Positions 9,802 to 20,047 of a stretch of DNA of 64,000 nucleotides are shown here, piece by piece. Under the pieces are notes generated by a model, which ran no database searches, was not told the DNA's origin, and saw nothing but the letters and a program-made list of their open reading frames with translations. Each line of letters opens with the position of its first letter. Positions within the stretch are counted from its first letter, which is position 1. Source of the DNA: an uncultured Paraburkholderia sp. (GTDB lineage: Bacteria > Pseudomonadota > Gammaproteobacteria > Burkholderiales > Burkholderiaceae); contig CALNWN010000004.1 of the NCBI GenBank assembly GCA_940746715.1, positions 248,001-312,000 of the forward strand, read 5' to 3'. Made by a program: the position numbers and the translations under genes.

Positions 9802-12800
9802 ATGCTCCAGCTTTTTTACTCGAACCGCTATGAAACGCTTGTCGGCGCGCTGCTCGACGACCTCGCGCAAGCGCCGGCCGACCCGTGGACCGCGCAGCCC
9901 GTGATCGTTCCCAGCGCCGCGGTGCGGCGGCGGCTCGAGCTGGACATCGCCGCGCGTCAGGGCGTCTGCGCGAACGTCAGCTTCGGCTATCTCGCGCAAT
10001 GGCTGTGGGCGCAAATCGGCGGCGTGATCGAGGTGCCGCGGCATTCGCCGTTCGCGCCAGACCGCCTCGTGTGGCGCTGCTACCGGCTGCTCGGCGCCGT
10101 AGACCCCACATTGCCGTGGAACGCATCGCCGCGTTTGCGCACCTATCTCGACGCAGCCGATCCGTCCATGCGCTACGAGCTCGCGCGCCGCGTGGCGACC
10201 GTGCTCGACCACTATCTGACGTATCGCCCTGAATGGCTGTTGCAATGGCAGAAGGGCGGTTCGATCTTCGCGAGCGGCGCCGCCGACGACACGGGCCCGC
10301 GCCTCGTCGGCGCAAGCGAGGCAGCACGCGAGGACGAGCGCTGGCAGGCGGCGCTGTGGCGCGCCGTGCTCACAAAACTGGCCGAGCTGGGCGGCAACGC
10401 GCAAACGCCAGCGGCCGCGCTGCCGCCCGCCTACCGTTTTCTCGACGAAATCGGCACGCTTGATCTCGACGCGATTGCGAAAGCGAACTGGCCGGAAGCG
10501 GTCAGCGTGTTCGCGCTGCCCACCATGCCGCCGTTGCACGTTGCACTGCTGCGCGCGCTGTCGCGTTGGGTCGACGTGCGTCTATATGTCATGAACCCGT
10601 GCCGCGAGTTCTGGTTCGACGTGGTAAGCGAAGGCCGCGTGCAGGCGCTCGACGCCGCCGGTCAGCTCGACTATCAGGAAGTGGGTCATCCGCTCCTTGC
10701 GGAATGGGGGCGTCAAACCCAGGCGCAGTTGCACATGCTGCACGAGCTCACAGAAAGCGCGGCTTCAGGCGAGACCGGCGACTTCACGGAGAATCCAGAA
10801 CGGAGCTGGCTCGCCGCCGTGCAAAACGGCATTCTCGATCTGCGTTCGGAGACGGAGGCGGACGAGTTGCCGCTGGAGCCGGGCATTGAAGTTCACGTAT
10901 GTCATAGCCTCTCGCGGCAGCTCGAAGTGCTGCACGACCGGCTGCTTGGCTGGTTCGACGAATTCGACGATCTGCAGCCGTCCGATGTTCTTGTTGCCGT
11001 GTCGGATCTTGCCGCCGCCGGTCCATTGATCGACGCCGTGTTCGGCACGACGCCGGCTGGCGACACGCGCCGCATCCCGTATCGGATCACGGGCCTGCCG
11101 CCTTCGCAGGCCAATCCGGTCGCGCGGCTGCTGCTCGACTGGCTCGCCCTGCCCGAGCGCAGTGTCGGTGCCCCCGATCTGATCGAGTGGCTGCGCGTCG
11201 ATGCGGTGGCCGTGCGCTACGGCATCGACGCCGGTTCGCTCGAAGCCGCCCAGGAATGGCTCGCCGCAGCCGGTGCGCGGCGCGGGCTGTCGCCTGCCGA
11301 GCCGAGCGGCGAACACGTGCCGGTGGCGCGCCACACGTTCGCCGATGCGCTGACCCGTCTGTACCTCGGCTATGCGATGCCGGACGGCGGCGAGCCGGTG
11401 GACGCATGGCTGCCGGTCGAGGGCGCTGACGGCTCGGAGGCCGAACTGCTGGGCCGTCTGTCGCGCTTCGTCGACGATATCGACAACTTCGCCGCGCGTT
11501 GCGCAAGCGAACAGACGCCGGCCGAATGGACGCAACTGCTGCTCGAAACGCTGGCGCAGTGTTTCGACGGCGGCGTCGAGTTTGCCGAATCGCTTGCCGC
11601 CGTGCGCGACGCGATCGGCAAGATGGGCGACGCCATGCAAGCCGGCGCGCATGACGTCACCATGCCCGCCGCGGTCGTGCGGGGCGCGCTCACCGAAGCG
11701 CTGGACGATCCGGCGCGCGGCGGGGTGCCTTGGGGCAGCGTGACGTTTTCGTCGCTGACGAGCTTGCGCGGCTTGCCATACCGCATTGTCTGTCTGCTCG
11801 GTATGGACGACGGCGTGCTGCCGAGCCTCGCCTGGGCCGACGAGTTCGATCTGATGGCCGCTTTCGGCAAAGCGGGCGACCGGCAGCGCCGCGACGACGA
11901 GCGCAATCTGTTTCTCGATCTGCTGCTCGCCGCGCGCAGCCAGCTCTTTATCGCTTACACCGGGCGCAGCATTCGCGACAATGCGCCGTTGCCGCCCGCC
12001 GCGCTGGTGGACGAACTGCTCGACTATCTGGCGCAGGTGTCGGCGGGCGAGGGCGCGAGCCCTGCTGAAGTCGAGCGCGCGCGCCGTGCATTCGTTGTCG
12101 ATCACCCGCTGCAGGCCTTCGCCTCCGAATACTTCGCCGCCCAGCCCGAGCTCTTCACCTACGACGCCGATCGCGCCGAGCTGGCTACGTTGCTGGCCGC
12201 GCCGCAGCAAAGCCGCGCCGCGCCTTTCTTCGACCGGCCATTGCCGCCCGAAGATGCGGCGCCCGTCGCCTTCGACGACTTCGTGCGCTTCTGGCGTCAT
12301 CCGGCGCGCGCGCTGCTGCGCGACCGTCTCGGCATCGTGCTGTCCGACGCGCAAGGCGAGCTGCTCGACACCGAGCCGTTCGAGCTCGACTACGCGGGGC
12401 GCGATGCACTGGCCGAGCGTCTGTTGCCCGTGCTGCTCGACGCCGACAACGAAGAAGGCGATCTCACGTTCGACCGCGTGCGGCGCTTGGCCGAGGCAAG
12501 TCCGGAACTGCCCGGCGGCGCGACCGGCGCCGTGTGGCGCGCGCGAGAACTGGGCGCGCTGCGGCAATTGGCCGACAGTGTGCGCCGCGAGGTTGCCACA
12601 GGTGTCGAGCGCCTGCCGTTCGTGCTCGACGTCGTGCCGCGCTGGCCGGATCGCGCGGACATCGCGGGCGAACTTTTCGGCCCTCATGACGAGGCGCTTC
12701 GTGAAGCCGCCGAAGCGCCGCTGAAACTGCACGGCACCTTGAATCTGCTGACGGAAACCGGACAGGTGATCTTTCGCTACGCTAAACCCACCGCGCGCGA

Positions 12801-13188
12801 CTACCTCGCTGCGTGGCTTGCGCATCTCGCCTACTGCGCGGCGCTGCCGCGGGGACCGCGCCGCACCGTGTGGCACGGCAGCGGCGAGAGCTTCGAGTTT
12901 GCGCCGGTCGCCGCGCCGCTCGACGAACTCGGGCCGCTGGCCGCGCTGTTCAGGGCGGGGCGCAGGCTGCCGTTGCGCTTTTTCCCAAGGAGCGCGTGGG
13001 CCAAGGTGAGCAAGAGCGACTCGGCGGCGCAAGGCGTATGGATCAACGACCGCGTGCGCGGCGAATCCGATGACCCGGCCTTGCGCATTGCGCTGCGCGG
13101 CACGCCGCTCACGCTGGACGAACCGTTCGGCAGCCTCGCGTCGATCGTGTTCAAGCCGCTCATGCAGCATGTGCGGAGCGTGTCATGA
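9802..13188 (+). CDS. recC: RecC, exodeoxyribonuclease V gamma subunit
   Basis: RecC is the scaffold and Chi-recognition subunit of RecBCD, which resects double-strand ends for recombination and degrades foreign linear DNA. The 1128-residue product begins MLQLFYSNRYETLVGALLDD. Helicase-like family landmarks include YLAQWLWAQIGGVIEVPRHS near residue 65 and GLPYRIVCLLGMDDGVLPS near residue 655, and the length is right for the family. The ATG at 9802 was chosen because it gives the conserved LQLFYSNR start; only a weak AGGA lies upstream. The stop overlaps the recB start by four bases (ATGA), so translation is probably coupled. No break is visible in 3.4 kb. Confidence 0.95.
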   Translation: MLQLFYSNRYETLVGALLDDLAQAPADPWTAQPVIVPSAAVRRRLELDIAARQGVCANVSFGYLAQWLWAQIGGVIEVPRHSPFAPDRLVWRCYRLLGAVDPTLPWNASPRLRTYLDAADPSMRYELARRVATVLDHYLTYRPEWLLQWQKGGSIFASGAADDTGPRLVGASEAAREDERWQAALWRAVLTKLAELGGNAQTPAAALPPAYRFLDEIGTLDLDAIAKANWPEAVSVFALPTMPPLHVALLRALSRWVDVRLYVMNPCREFWFDVVSEGRVQALDAAGQLDYQEVGHPLLAEWGRQTQAQLHMLHELTESAASGETGDFTENPERSWLAAVQNGILDLRSETEADELPLEPGIEVHVCHSLSRQLEVLHDRLLGWFDEFDDLQPSDVLVAVSDLAAAGPLIDAVFGTTPAGDTRRIPYRITGLPPSQANPVARLLLDWLALPERSVGAPDLIEWLRVDAVAVRYGIDAGSLEAAQEWLAAAGARRGLSPAEPSGEHVPVARHTFADALTRLYLGYAMPDGGEPVDAWLPVEGADGSEAELLGRLSRFVDDIDNFAARCASEQTPAEWTQLLLETLAQCFDGGVEFAESLAAVRDAIGKMGDAMQAGAHDVTMPAAVVRGALTEALDDPARGGVPWGSVTFSSLTSLRGLPYRIVCLLGMDDGVLPSLAWADEFDLMAAFGKAGDRQRRDDERNLFLDLLLAARSQLFIAYTGRSIRDNAPLPPAALVDELLDYLAQVSAGEGASPAEVERARRAFVVDHPLQAFASEYFAAQPELFTYDADRAELATLLAAPQQSRAAPFFDRPLPPEDAAPVAFDDFVRFWRHPARALLRDRLGIVLSDAQGELLDTEPFELDYAGRDALAERLLPVLLDADNEEGDLTFDRVRRLAEASPELPGGATGAVWRARELGALRQLADSVRREVATGVERLPFVLDVVPRWPDRADIAGELFGPHDEALREAAEAPLKLHGTLNLLTETGQVIFRYAKPTARDYLAAWLAHLAYCAALPRGPRRTVWHGSGESFEFAPVAAPLDELGPLAALFRAGRRLPLRFFPRSAWAKVSKSDSAAQGVWINDRVRGESDDPALRIALRGTPLTLDEPFGSLASIVFKPLMQHVRSVS

Positions 13189-16100
13189 GCGCGCCGCATC
13201 GTCATGCGCTGGCTGCCGCGGAACTCGATGTCTTCGCGTGTTCGCTCGACGGCGTCAATCAGATCGAGGCGTCGGCGGGCACCGGCAAGACATGGAACAT
13301 CTGTGCACTCTACGTGCGGCTGCTGCTCGAAAAGAACCTGAATGCCGATCAGATTCTCGTCGTCACGTTTACGAAGGCCGCGACTGCCGAACTGCATGAG
13401 CGCATTCGCGGACGGCTTGCCGAGCTGCATCGCGCAATTGAACTCGATGACGACGGCGGCGACCCCTTCATCCGCCGGCTCTTCGAAACGACGCTCGCGC
13501 CGGAGCGCGGCATCGACCGCGAGGCCGCGCTGAAGGTCGTGCGCCGGGCGCTGCGCACGTTCGATCAGGCGGCGATTCACACCATTCACGCGTTCTGTCA
13601 GCGCGCGCTGCAGGAGGCGCCGTTCGCCGCGGCTATGCCGTTCGCCTTCGAGATGGAAGCCGACGACGCCGCGTTGCGCTTCGAAATGGCCGCCGATTTC
13701 TGGCGCGAGCAAATCGAGCCCGTTGCGCATGCGCATCCCGCATTCGCCGCGTGGCTGGTGGGCAAACGCGCCGGCCCCGCGTCGCTCGACGAACAGCTCG
13801 CGCGGCGCCTGAAAAAGCCGCTCGCCCAGTTGCGTTGGGGAAACACGGGCGCGCAGACGAGCGCCGATCCGCAAACCAGTTTCGACGCCGCGTGCGAACT
13901 GTGGCATGCGGAGCGCGATGCAATTGTCAGCCTGCTCACGGAGGCGCAGGACCGTCTCAGCAAGACCACGCACAAGCCCGGCCATGTGAGCGCCGCGATT
14001 GCCGCATGGACCGAGTATTTCGCGCAAGGCGATTGCCATGCGCCGCCGCGGGCCGCGCTGAAATTGACGGCTTCGGCGCTGAAGAAGGCGACCAAAGTCA
14101 AGTTCGATCAGCCGGAGCACGCGTTTTTCGAGCACGCCGAAGCGCTGAGTGCCGCCGTAGTCGCGGCGGAAGCGGCGCAACGCGCACGCTGGCTCGCGCT
14201 GATGCAGAGCTGGCTCGACTATGCACCCGTCGAACTGGTGGCGCGCAAGCGCACGCGCCGCGTGGTGTCGTTCGACGATCTGCTGTCGAACCTGTACCGG
14301 GCTCTTGCTGCGCATCCGTGGCTCGCGGATGCATTGCGCGCGCGTTATCCCGCTGCTTTGATCGACGAGTTCCAGGACACGGATCCGCTGCAGTTCGCCA
14401 TCTTCAGCCGCATTTTTGCGCCGGCGGGGCCGCTCTTTCTGGTCGGCGATCCGAAGCAGGCCATCTACAGTTTTCGCGCGGCCGACCTGCACACGTATCT
14501 GGCGGCGCGCGCGTCGGCTTCGGCGCGCTATACGCTCGCCGTGAACCAGCGTTCCACGGCGCCGATCGTGGAGGCTTGCAATCGCATCTTCGAAGCGAAT
14601 CCGCAGGCCTTTGTGCTGGACGGGCTCGACTATCAGCCGGTGCGCGCCGGCGAGCGGCGCAGGCCTCTTTTCTCCGATCGCGACGGCGGCGCGGGCGCAG
14701 CTGATTTCCGCATCTGGATGCTGCCGCCCGGCGAAAACGCGCTGACCAAGCGCGACGCCCAGCGCGAAGCGAGCGAGGCGTGCGCGGCCGAGATCGTGCG
14801 GCTTCTGCGCGGCGCCCGCGAGGGCACGGTGACGATCGGTGACGCGCCGCTTGCGCCGGGCAATATCGCGGTGCTCGTGCAGACGCACAAGCAGGGCAGT
14901 CTCATCAAACGGGTGCTGGCGGCGTGGGGCGTCGGCAGTGTCGAGCTCGCGCAGGCCTCCGTGTTTGCAACGCTCGACGCAGAGCAGATCGAGCGCGTGC
15001 TTGCCGCTGTCGATACACCGGGCGACTTGCGCCGCTTGCGGGCAGCGCTCGCAACGGACTGGCTCGGGCTCGACGCCGCCGCGCTCTGGCGTCTTGAGCA
15101 GGCCGCCGACGCGCCCGCTGTCGCCGACGACCCCGAGCATGCCGCCGACGCGATGGGCTGGGTCGAGCGCTTTTCGCGCTACCGCACGCTCTGGCATGAG
15201 CGCGGTTTTGCCGTCATGTGGCGCACGTTGATGCGCGAACTGCGGGTCGCGCAACGGCTCGTCGCCGCGCCGGACGGCGAGCGGCGTCTCACCAACGTCA
15301 ATCACCTCGCGGAACTCGTGCAGGCGCGCGCGGCTACGCATCAAGGCATCGCGCCGACCTTGCGCTGGCTCGCCGCGCAGCGTGCCCAGGGCGGCGGCGA
15401 AGAAGCGCAACTGCGGCTGGAGTCCGACCGCAATCTGGTGCAGATCGTCACCGTGCACAAGTCGAAGGGGCTGGAATATGCAGTCGTGTTCTGTCCGTTC
15501 CTCAACGACGGCGGATTGCGCGAGCCGCCGTCGTCGGGTTTGCCGGACGCACGCGAGTATCACGATCCATGCGGCGACGCGGTACTGCATTACGGGTGCG
15601 ACGACGAAGAGGCGGACCGCGCCGCGCGTCACGCCACGCGCGAGCAGGCGGCCGAGCGGGCGCGGCTCGTCTACGTGGCGCTGACGCGCGCGGTCTACCG
15701 CTGTTATCTCGTCGCGGGCACGTATCTGTCGTCGCGCTCGACGAAGGAGTCGCGGCGCAGCGTGTTGAACTGGCTCGTGGCCGACGCGGGCCATGACTTC
15801 GACGACTGGCTCGCGGAGCCGCCCGGCGAAGCGGAGTTGTCTTCGCGCTGGCGGGCGCTGGCGGGCGGTCCGATAGCCGTGCAGCCGTTGCCGAAGGTGG
15901 AGCGCCGCCAGCCGCTCGAGAGCATGCAGGACCGCGGCGCGGAAAAGCGCGCGCGGACGCATCGCCGGCCCTTGCGGGATCAGTGGCGTATGGCGAGCTT
16001 CAGCGGTCTGATCGCTGCAGGCAGCAAGGCCGAGGAGGCGCAGCCCGCGCTGGAAGAAGTGCGCCCCGATCACGACGAAATAGCCGATGCGCTGGTCGCG

Positions 16101-16886
16101 ACACCGCAGCCCGTCTCCGCGCCTGCGGCGCAGACATCGTCACTTGCCGCGGACGACATACTGGCGTTCCCGCGCGGAGCGGCGGCGGGCGAGTGCCTGC
16201 ATCGAATGTTCGAACTCGCGGATTTCAGCGATCCGCGCAGCTGGCCCGATGCGATCCGCGGTGCGCTGCGCGAGCGTCCCGCGCCGGCGTCGCCTGAACT
16301 GGCTCCGCGGTTGCCGGCGATGATGTACAAGCTGCTTGCGGATGTCGTCAGCACCGAACTCGTGCCCGGCATGACGCTCGGGCAGCTGAATCCGTGGCGG
16401 CGTCTGAACGAACTGGAGTTTCTGTTCGCCGCTCCATCGCTCGATTTTGCCGCGCTGCGTGGGCTGCTGGTCGAGCACGGCTATCCCGACGTCGCGCTCG
16501 AGCCGGGTAGGCTGCGCGGCTTCGTCAAAGGATTCATCGACATGATCGTCGAGCACGACGGGCGTTTCTGGATCGTCGACTGGAAGTCGAACCATCTGGG
16601 CGATACCGCGCAAGATTATGCCGCCGCGCCGCTCGAAGCGGCGATGGCGAGCCACGCGTACCACCTGCAGGCGCTGCTTTATACCGTCGCGCTGCACCGC
16701 TATCTGAAGACCCGCGTGCGCGACTACTCGTACGAGACGCATATCGGCGGATACCTGTATCTGTTCGTGCGCGGCGTGCGCCCGCACTGGCGCGACGCCT
16801 ATGCGGCGGCCGGCGTGCATGCGAGACGGCCTGCGTTCGAGCTGGTTGCGTTGCTCGACGCGGCGATGATTGGAGGCGGCGTATGA
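13185..16886 (+). CDS. recB: RecB, exodeoxyribonuclease V beta subunit
   Basis: This is the 3'-5' helicase and nuclease subunit of RecBCD, 1233 residues. UvrD-type motifs are clear: Walker A EASAGTGKT at about 29-36, ALIDEFQDTDPLQFAIF (Walker B), VGDPKQAIYSFRAADLHTYL, and the late motif TVHKSKGLEYAVVFCPF. The C-terminal nuclease domain carries GFIDMIVEHDGRFWIVDWKS and YHLQALLYTVALHRYL, which include the catalytic Asp/Asp-x-Lys residues. The gene starts at ATG 13185, inside the last codons of recC, and its stop overlaps the recD start by four bases. This is a tight three-gene operon in the order recC-recB-recD. It is intact and full length. Confidence 0.96.
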   Translation: MSAPHRHALAAAELDVFACSLDGVNQIEASAGTGKTWNICALYVRLLLEKNLNADQILVVTFTKAATAELHERIRGRLAELHRAIELDDDGGDPFIRRLFETTLAPERGIDREAALKVVRRALRTFDQAAIHTIHAFCQRALQEAPFAAAMPFAFEMEADDAALRFEMAADFWREQIEPVAHAHPAFAAWLVGKRAGPASLDEQLARRLKKPLAQLRWGNTGAQTSADPQTSFDAACELWHAERDAIVSLLTEAQDRLSKTTHKPGHVSAAIAAWTEYFAQGDCHAPPRAALKLTASALKKATKVKFDQPEHAFFEHAEALSAAVVAAEAAQRARWLALMQSWLDYAPVELVARKRTRRVVSFDDLLSNLYRALAAHPWLADALRARYPAALIDEFQDTDPLQFAIFSRIFAPAGPLFLVGDPKQAIYSFRAADLHTYLAARASASARYTLAVNQRSTAPIVEACNRIFEANPQAFVLDGLDYQPVRAGERRRPLFSDRDGGAGAADFRIWMLPPGENALTKRDAQREASEACAAEIVRLLRGAREGTVTIGDAPLAPGNIAVLVQTHKQGSLIKRVLAAWGVGSVELAQASVFATLDAEQIERVLAAVDTPGDLRRLRAALATDWLGLDAAALWRLEQAADAPAVADDPEHAADAMGWVERFSRYRTLWHERGFAVMWRTLMRELRVAQRLVAAPDGERRLTNVNHLAELVQARAATHQGIAPTLRWLAAQRAQGGGEEAQLRLESDRNLVQIVTVHKSKGLEYAVVFCPFLNDGGLREPPSSGLPDAREYHDPCGDAVLHYGCDDEEADRAARHATREQAAERARLVYVALTRAVYRCYLVAGTYLSSRSTKESRRSVLNWLVADAGHDFDDWLAEPPGEAELSSRWRALAGGPIAVQPLPKVERRQPLESMQDRGAEKRARTHRRPLRDQWRMASFSGLIAAGSKAEEAQPALEEVRPDHDEIADALVATPQPVSAPAAQTSSLAADDILAFPRGAAAGECLHRMFELADFSDPRSWPDAIRGALRERPAPASPELAPRLPAMMYKLLADVVSTELVPGMTLGQLNPWRRLNELEFLFAAPSLDFAALRGLLVEHGYPDVALEPGRLRGFVKGFIDMIVEHDGRFWIVDWKSNHLGDTAQDYAAAPLEAAMASHAYHLQALLYTVALHRYLKTRVRDYSYETHIGGYLYLFVRGVRPHWRDAYAAAGVHARRPAFELVALLDAAMIGGGV

Positions 16887-19162
16887 GCACGCTCGATCAG
16901 GCGCCAGCGGCGCCGCTGCAACTGGAGGACATCGGTGTCAATCTGCCCGCGCCGGCTGATTTCAGCATTGCGCTCGCGGAGGGATTTGCGCGCCGCATAG
17001 GCGCATTGGCGCGACGCGCAGGGGCGTCGGGCGAGGCGGTGAAATGGGCGGCGCGCGCGGCTTTCGCGGCGAGCCGGGCGACGGCGGAAGGGCACGTGTG
17101 TGTGCCGCTCGCGGCGCTCGCACATCGTTTCGACGCGTCTGCAGCCGAGGTTCGCGCGGCGCTGTTCGCGAGCGGCATGGCGAGCGATGGTGCGCGCACC
17201 GCTGCGGCGCTGCGGCCGCTCGTGATCGACGGACAAGGGCGCTTGTATCTCGCGCGTTACTACGATTACGAACGGCGTCTCGCGCGGGCGCTGGTCGCGC
17301 ATGCGGGGGCGGGCGCGGTTCAGGGTGGGCCGGAGGTCGCGGCAGAGCGGCTGACCGGACGTGCCGGCAACGTCGCGGGGGCGCGGCGGGAGCGGATGGA
17401 GGGCGCGGGAGGCGCGGAGGGCGGCGTTGCCGGCGAGGAGGCGGCGCCCGTCAGCGCCCAAAGCAACGCCAACGCCGAAGCCAACGCCCCACAAACGCTC
17501 CACCAGCGACTCCTACGCTACTTCGGCCCTCCGAAGGACGACGAGGTGGACTGGCAGCGCGTGGCCGCCGTCATGGCGCTGTCGGGCCGGCTCACGATCG
17601 TGAGCGGCGGTCCGGGGACAGGCAAGACGACGACCGTCGTCGGTGTGCTCGCGTGCCTGCTGGACGCGCGCGCCGATTTGCGAATTGCGCTCACCGCGCC
17701 CACCGGCAAGGCGGCCCAGCGCATGCAGGAGGCCTTGCTCGCGCGCGCCGGCGATCTGCCGCCGGAGCTGGCCGCGCGTTTGCCGCAGACTTCGTACACC
17801 TTGCATCGTCTGCTCGGGTCCGGGCCGGGCGGGCGCTCCCGGCATCATCGCGATAACCCGTTGCCTTACGACGTCGTGGTGATCGACGAGGCGTCGATGA
17901 TCGACGTCGCGATGGCCGCGCACCTGCTCGACGCCATTGCGCCGCACACGCGACTCGTGATGCCCGGCGACAAGGACCAGCTTGCAGCCGTGGAGGCCGG
18001 TGCCGTGTTTGCGGAACTAAGCGCGCGGCCTGCGTTCACGACGCTGGGCGTGCAGCGAATTGCAGGCGCTCTGGGTATCGACGAGGCGCGGTTCACGCAG
18101 TCGCTGCCACGCGTCGCACACGCTTATGACGCATGGCCCGAGCGCTTCCGGCAAGATGACGCCGCCGATCCGCGCCTTTCCGACAGCCCGTCCGACGACC
18201 TGTTCGCGAAATCCGACGCGACCCGCGCGCTCGACGCAGCACGCAACGCAGACCTCTTCGACGCCAACGCCAACGCGGGCCCCAGCCCCAGCGCCAGCGC
18301 CGCCGACGCCGCGAGCCCGCCGCCGCACCAGCCGCCAAGCCCACTCGCGGATTGCGTCGTCTGGCTGGAGCGCAATTATCGGTTCGGGCTCGAATCTCCG
18401 ATTGGCCGCCTTTCGCTGGCGATTCGCAATGGCGCGGCGAGCGCCGCACTCGAGGTGCTGCTCGCCGACGCCACTCGACATGCCGCCGCGCTTCACGACG
18501 ACGCGCACCCGACGCTGGCCGAACGCACCGTCGAGCGCCTCGCCGCCGGCTTCGCGCCCTACGCGAATGCGCTGGCTGCCGCGCTGGCCGAGGCGACGCC
18601 GGATCCGACGCCGCTCTTCGACGGGCTCAATCGTTTCCGCGTGCTGTGCGCGACCCGCTCGGGCCCGCGCGGCGTCGATCAGGTTAACGCGCTGATGGCG
18701 GCGCAGGTGCGGCGCGCGGCTGGCGTCACGCTCGCGGTCGGCGCGCAGTGGTTCGCCGGGCGGCCCGTCATGGTCACGCGCAACGACTATGCGCTGGGGC
18801 TCTTCAACGGCGACATCGGCATTGCACTGCCCGGCGCGGGCGGCTTGCTGCGGGTCTACTTTCGTACCGGCGACGGCAGTCTGCGGGCCGTGTCGCCGGC
18901 CGCGCTGCCGCCGCACGACACCGCGTTTGCGCTGACGGTTCACAAGTCGCAAGGCTCGGAATTCGAGCATGCGGTGCTGGTGCTGCCGTCGACATTCAGC
19001 AGGGTGTTGTCGCGTGAACTGGTCTACACGGCGATCACGCGCGCTCGCGAGCGCGTGGAAGTGATCGGCGCGCGCGCGGTGCTGGCTCAGGCGATTGCGA
19101 CGCCCACACAGCGCGACTCGGGTCTCGCGGCGAGAATCGCGGAGGCATCGCGTGGCCGTTAG
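16883..19162 (+). CDS. recD: RecD, exodeoxyribonuclease V alpha subunit
   Basis: RecD is the fast 5'-3' helicase of RecBCD. The 759-residue protein has an N-terminal domain of about 200 residues, a superfamily 1 Walker A (SGGPGTGKTTT, about residues 240-250), Walker B VVIDEASMIDVAMAAHLLDA, the motif LVMPGDKDQLAAVEAGAVF, and the C-terminal motif ALTVHKSQGSEFEHAVLVLP with YTAITRARERVEVI. Two low-complexity inserts rich in Asn-Ala or Ala-Ser-Pro occur at about residues 190-205 and 455-485. They lie outside the motifs and are probably surface linkers. The gene is last in the operon and overlaps recB by four bases. It is intact. Confidence 0.95.
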   Translation: MSTLDQAPAAPLQLEDIGVNLPAPADFSIALAEGFARRIGALARRAGASGEAVKWAARAAFAASRATAEGHVCVPLAALAHRFDASAAEVRAALFASGMASDGARTAAALRPLVIDGQGRLYLARYYDYERRLARALVAHAGAGAVQGGPEVAAERLTGRAGNVAGARRERMEGAGGAEGGVAGEEAAPVSAQSNANAEANAPQTLHQRLLRYFGPPKDDEVDWQRVAAVMALSGRLTIVSGGPGTGKTTTVVGVLACLLDARADLRIALTAPTGKAAQRMQEALLARAGDLPPELAARLPQTSYTLHRLLGSGPGGRSRHHRDNPLPYDVVVIDEASMIDVAMAAHLLDAIAPHTRLVMPGDKDQLAAVEAGAVFAELSARPAFTTLGVQRIAGALGIDEARFTQSLPRVAHAYDAWPERFRQDDAADPRLSDSPSDDLFAKSDATRALDAARNADLFDANANAGPSPSASAADAASPPPHQPPSPLADCVVWLERNYRFGLESPIGRLSLAIRNGAASAALEVLLADATRHAAALHDDAHPTLAERTVERLAAGFAPYANALAAALAEATPDPTPLFDGLNRFRVLCATRSGPRGVDQVNALMAAQVRRAAGVTLAVGAQWFAGRPVMVTRNDYALGLFNGDIGIALPGAGGLLRVYFRTGDGSLRAVSPAALPPHDTAFALTVHKSQGSEFEHAVLVLPSTFSRVLSRELVYTAITRARERVEVIGARAVLAQAIATPTQRDSGLAARIAEASRGR

Positions 19163-19275
19163 GGTGCGGGCGTGCGCGCACGGGGGGCGAGGCGACGCGA
19201 CGGGACGCAATGCGTGAACGGCTGCGCGAGGGCTTTGCGTCCCCCAGAGCTTCATGGCGCCGCGCTCGCGCTGCA

Positions 19276-19918
19276 TCAGCTTGCGCTCGGCGCCGTTTCC
19301 GCCTGCTTTTCTACACGGCTACGCATGGTTTTGCGATAGCGCAGCGTCCAGAGAGCCAGCGCTCCGTAGATGCCGTAGCCGATAAAAGGCGATACCGCGA
19401 GAAACCGCTCAATCGGCCAATTGAGCGCCAGCCACGCGCGCAGCGCCATTTCGCCCGTTAGCCCGATGCCCCAGACCAGGGTCATCAGCCGCATGCCGCT
19501 CGCCACTGCGGGGCGCTCGCGCCACAGCGTTTCAAAGCGTTCGGCGCCGCCTTCCATTTCCCGAGCGACCGTCGCGCGTGCAAGGTAGAAGACGAGCGGC
19601 CGGCGCGATCCCAGCGACAGCAGGAAGGCAATGCCGACCGCACCGGACACGAGCGACTCGCGCAACAGCAGCATGCGGGGGGCTGCCGCCAAGCGCCATC
19701 GCCCCGATCGATAGGACAATGCCGACGACCACCATCACGCTGAGCGCGTCGACGCGGCGAAAGCGGACCAGTTCGATCAGGCTCCATGCCACCGGCGGTG
19801 CCGCGGAGGCGAGCAGAGCGCGGGTCTCGCCAAGATGCGGCAGCGCGAGCCGATACGCGAGCCAGGGCAACAGGAAGTTGACGGCCATTTCGACCACAAA
19901 ACCGGGGCGAAGCTTCAT
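19276..19918 (-). pseudogene. VC0807-family membrane protein, frameshifted in a G6 run
   Basis: The start at 19918 encodes [20 protein letters not shown] and about 75 residues with membrane helices, up to IGAMALGGSP. The remainder of the family pattern (RMLLLRESLVSGAVGIAFLL, LVFYLARATVAREMEGGAER, FIGYGIYGALALWTLRYRKT) is in another frame, to 19276. The switch coincides with six consecutive G on the plus strand (19677-19682), a classic slippage site. The corrected length, about 214 residues, fits the VC0807 family of small multi-pass inner-membrane proteins of unknown function. The gene may be dead, or the run may be unstable. Confidence 0.65.
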
Positions 19919-20047
19919 GGAAAAATCCGCCGAAAGAGAAAGAGCCCAGTATCGGCCATTGCCCGGCGCGGGATCAACCCGCGGGCCGGTTTGCACGCGG
20001 CACGCAAGCGGCGGTGCCGTCGCTCGGCTGTGTACACTGGCGGCATC

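Noticed and set aside
12831..16073. A 1080-codon open frame antisense to recB, with similar long frames antisense to infB, nusA and sucA
   Set aside because: High GC with biased third positions leaves the opposite strand open. The sense genes have clear motifs, while the antisense products are Arg/His-rich without domains.
13185..19162. A defence island around recBCD
   Set aside because: No restriction, retron, toxin or other defence genes flank it. RecBCD here is the ordinary repair operon.
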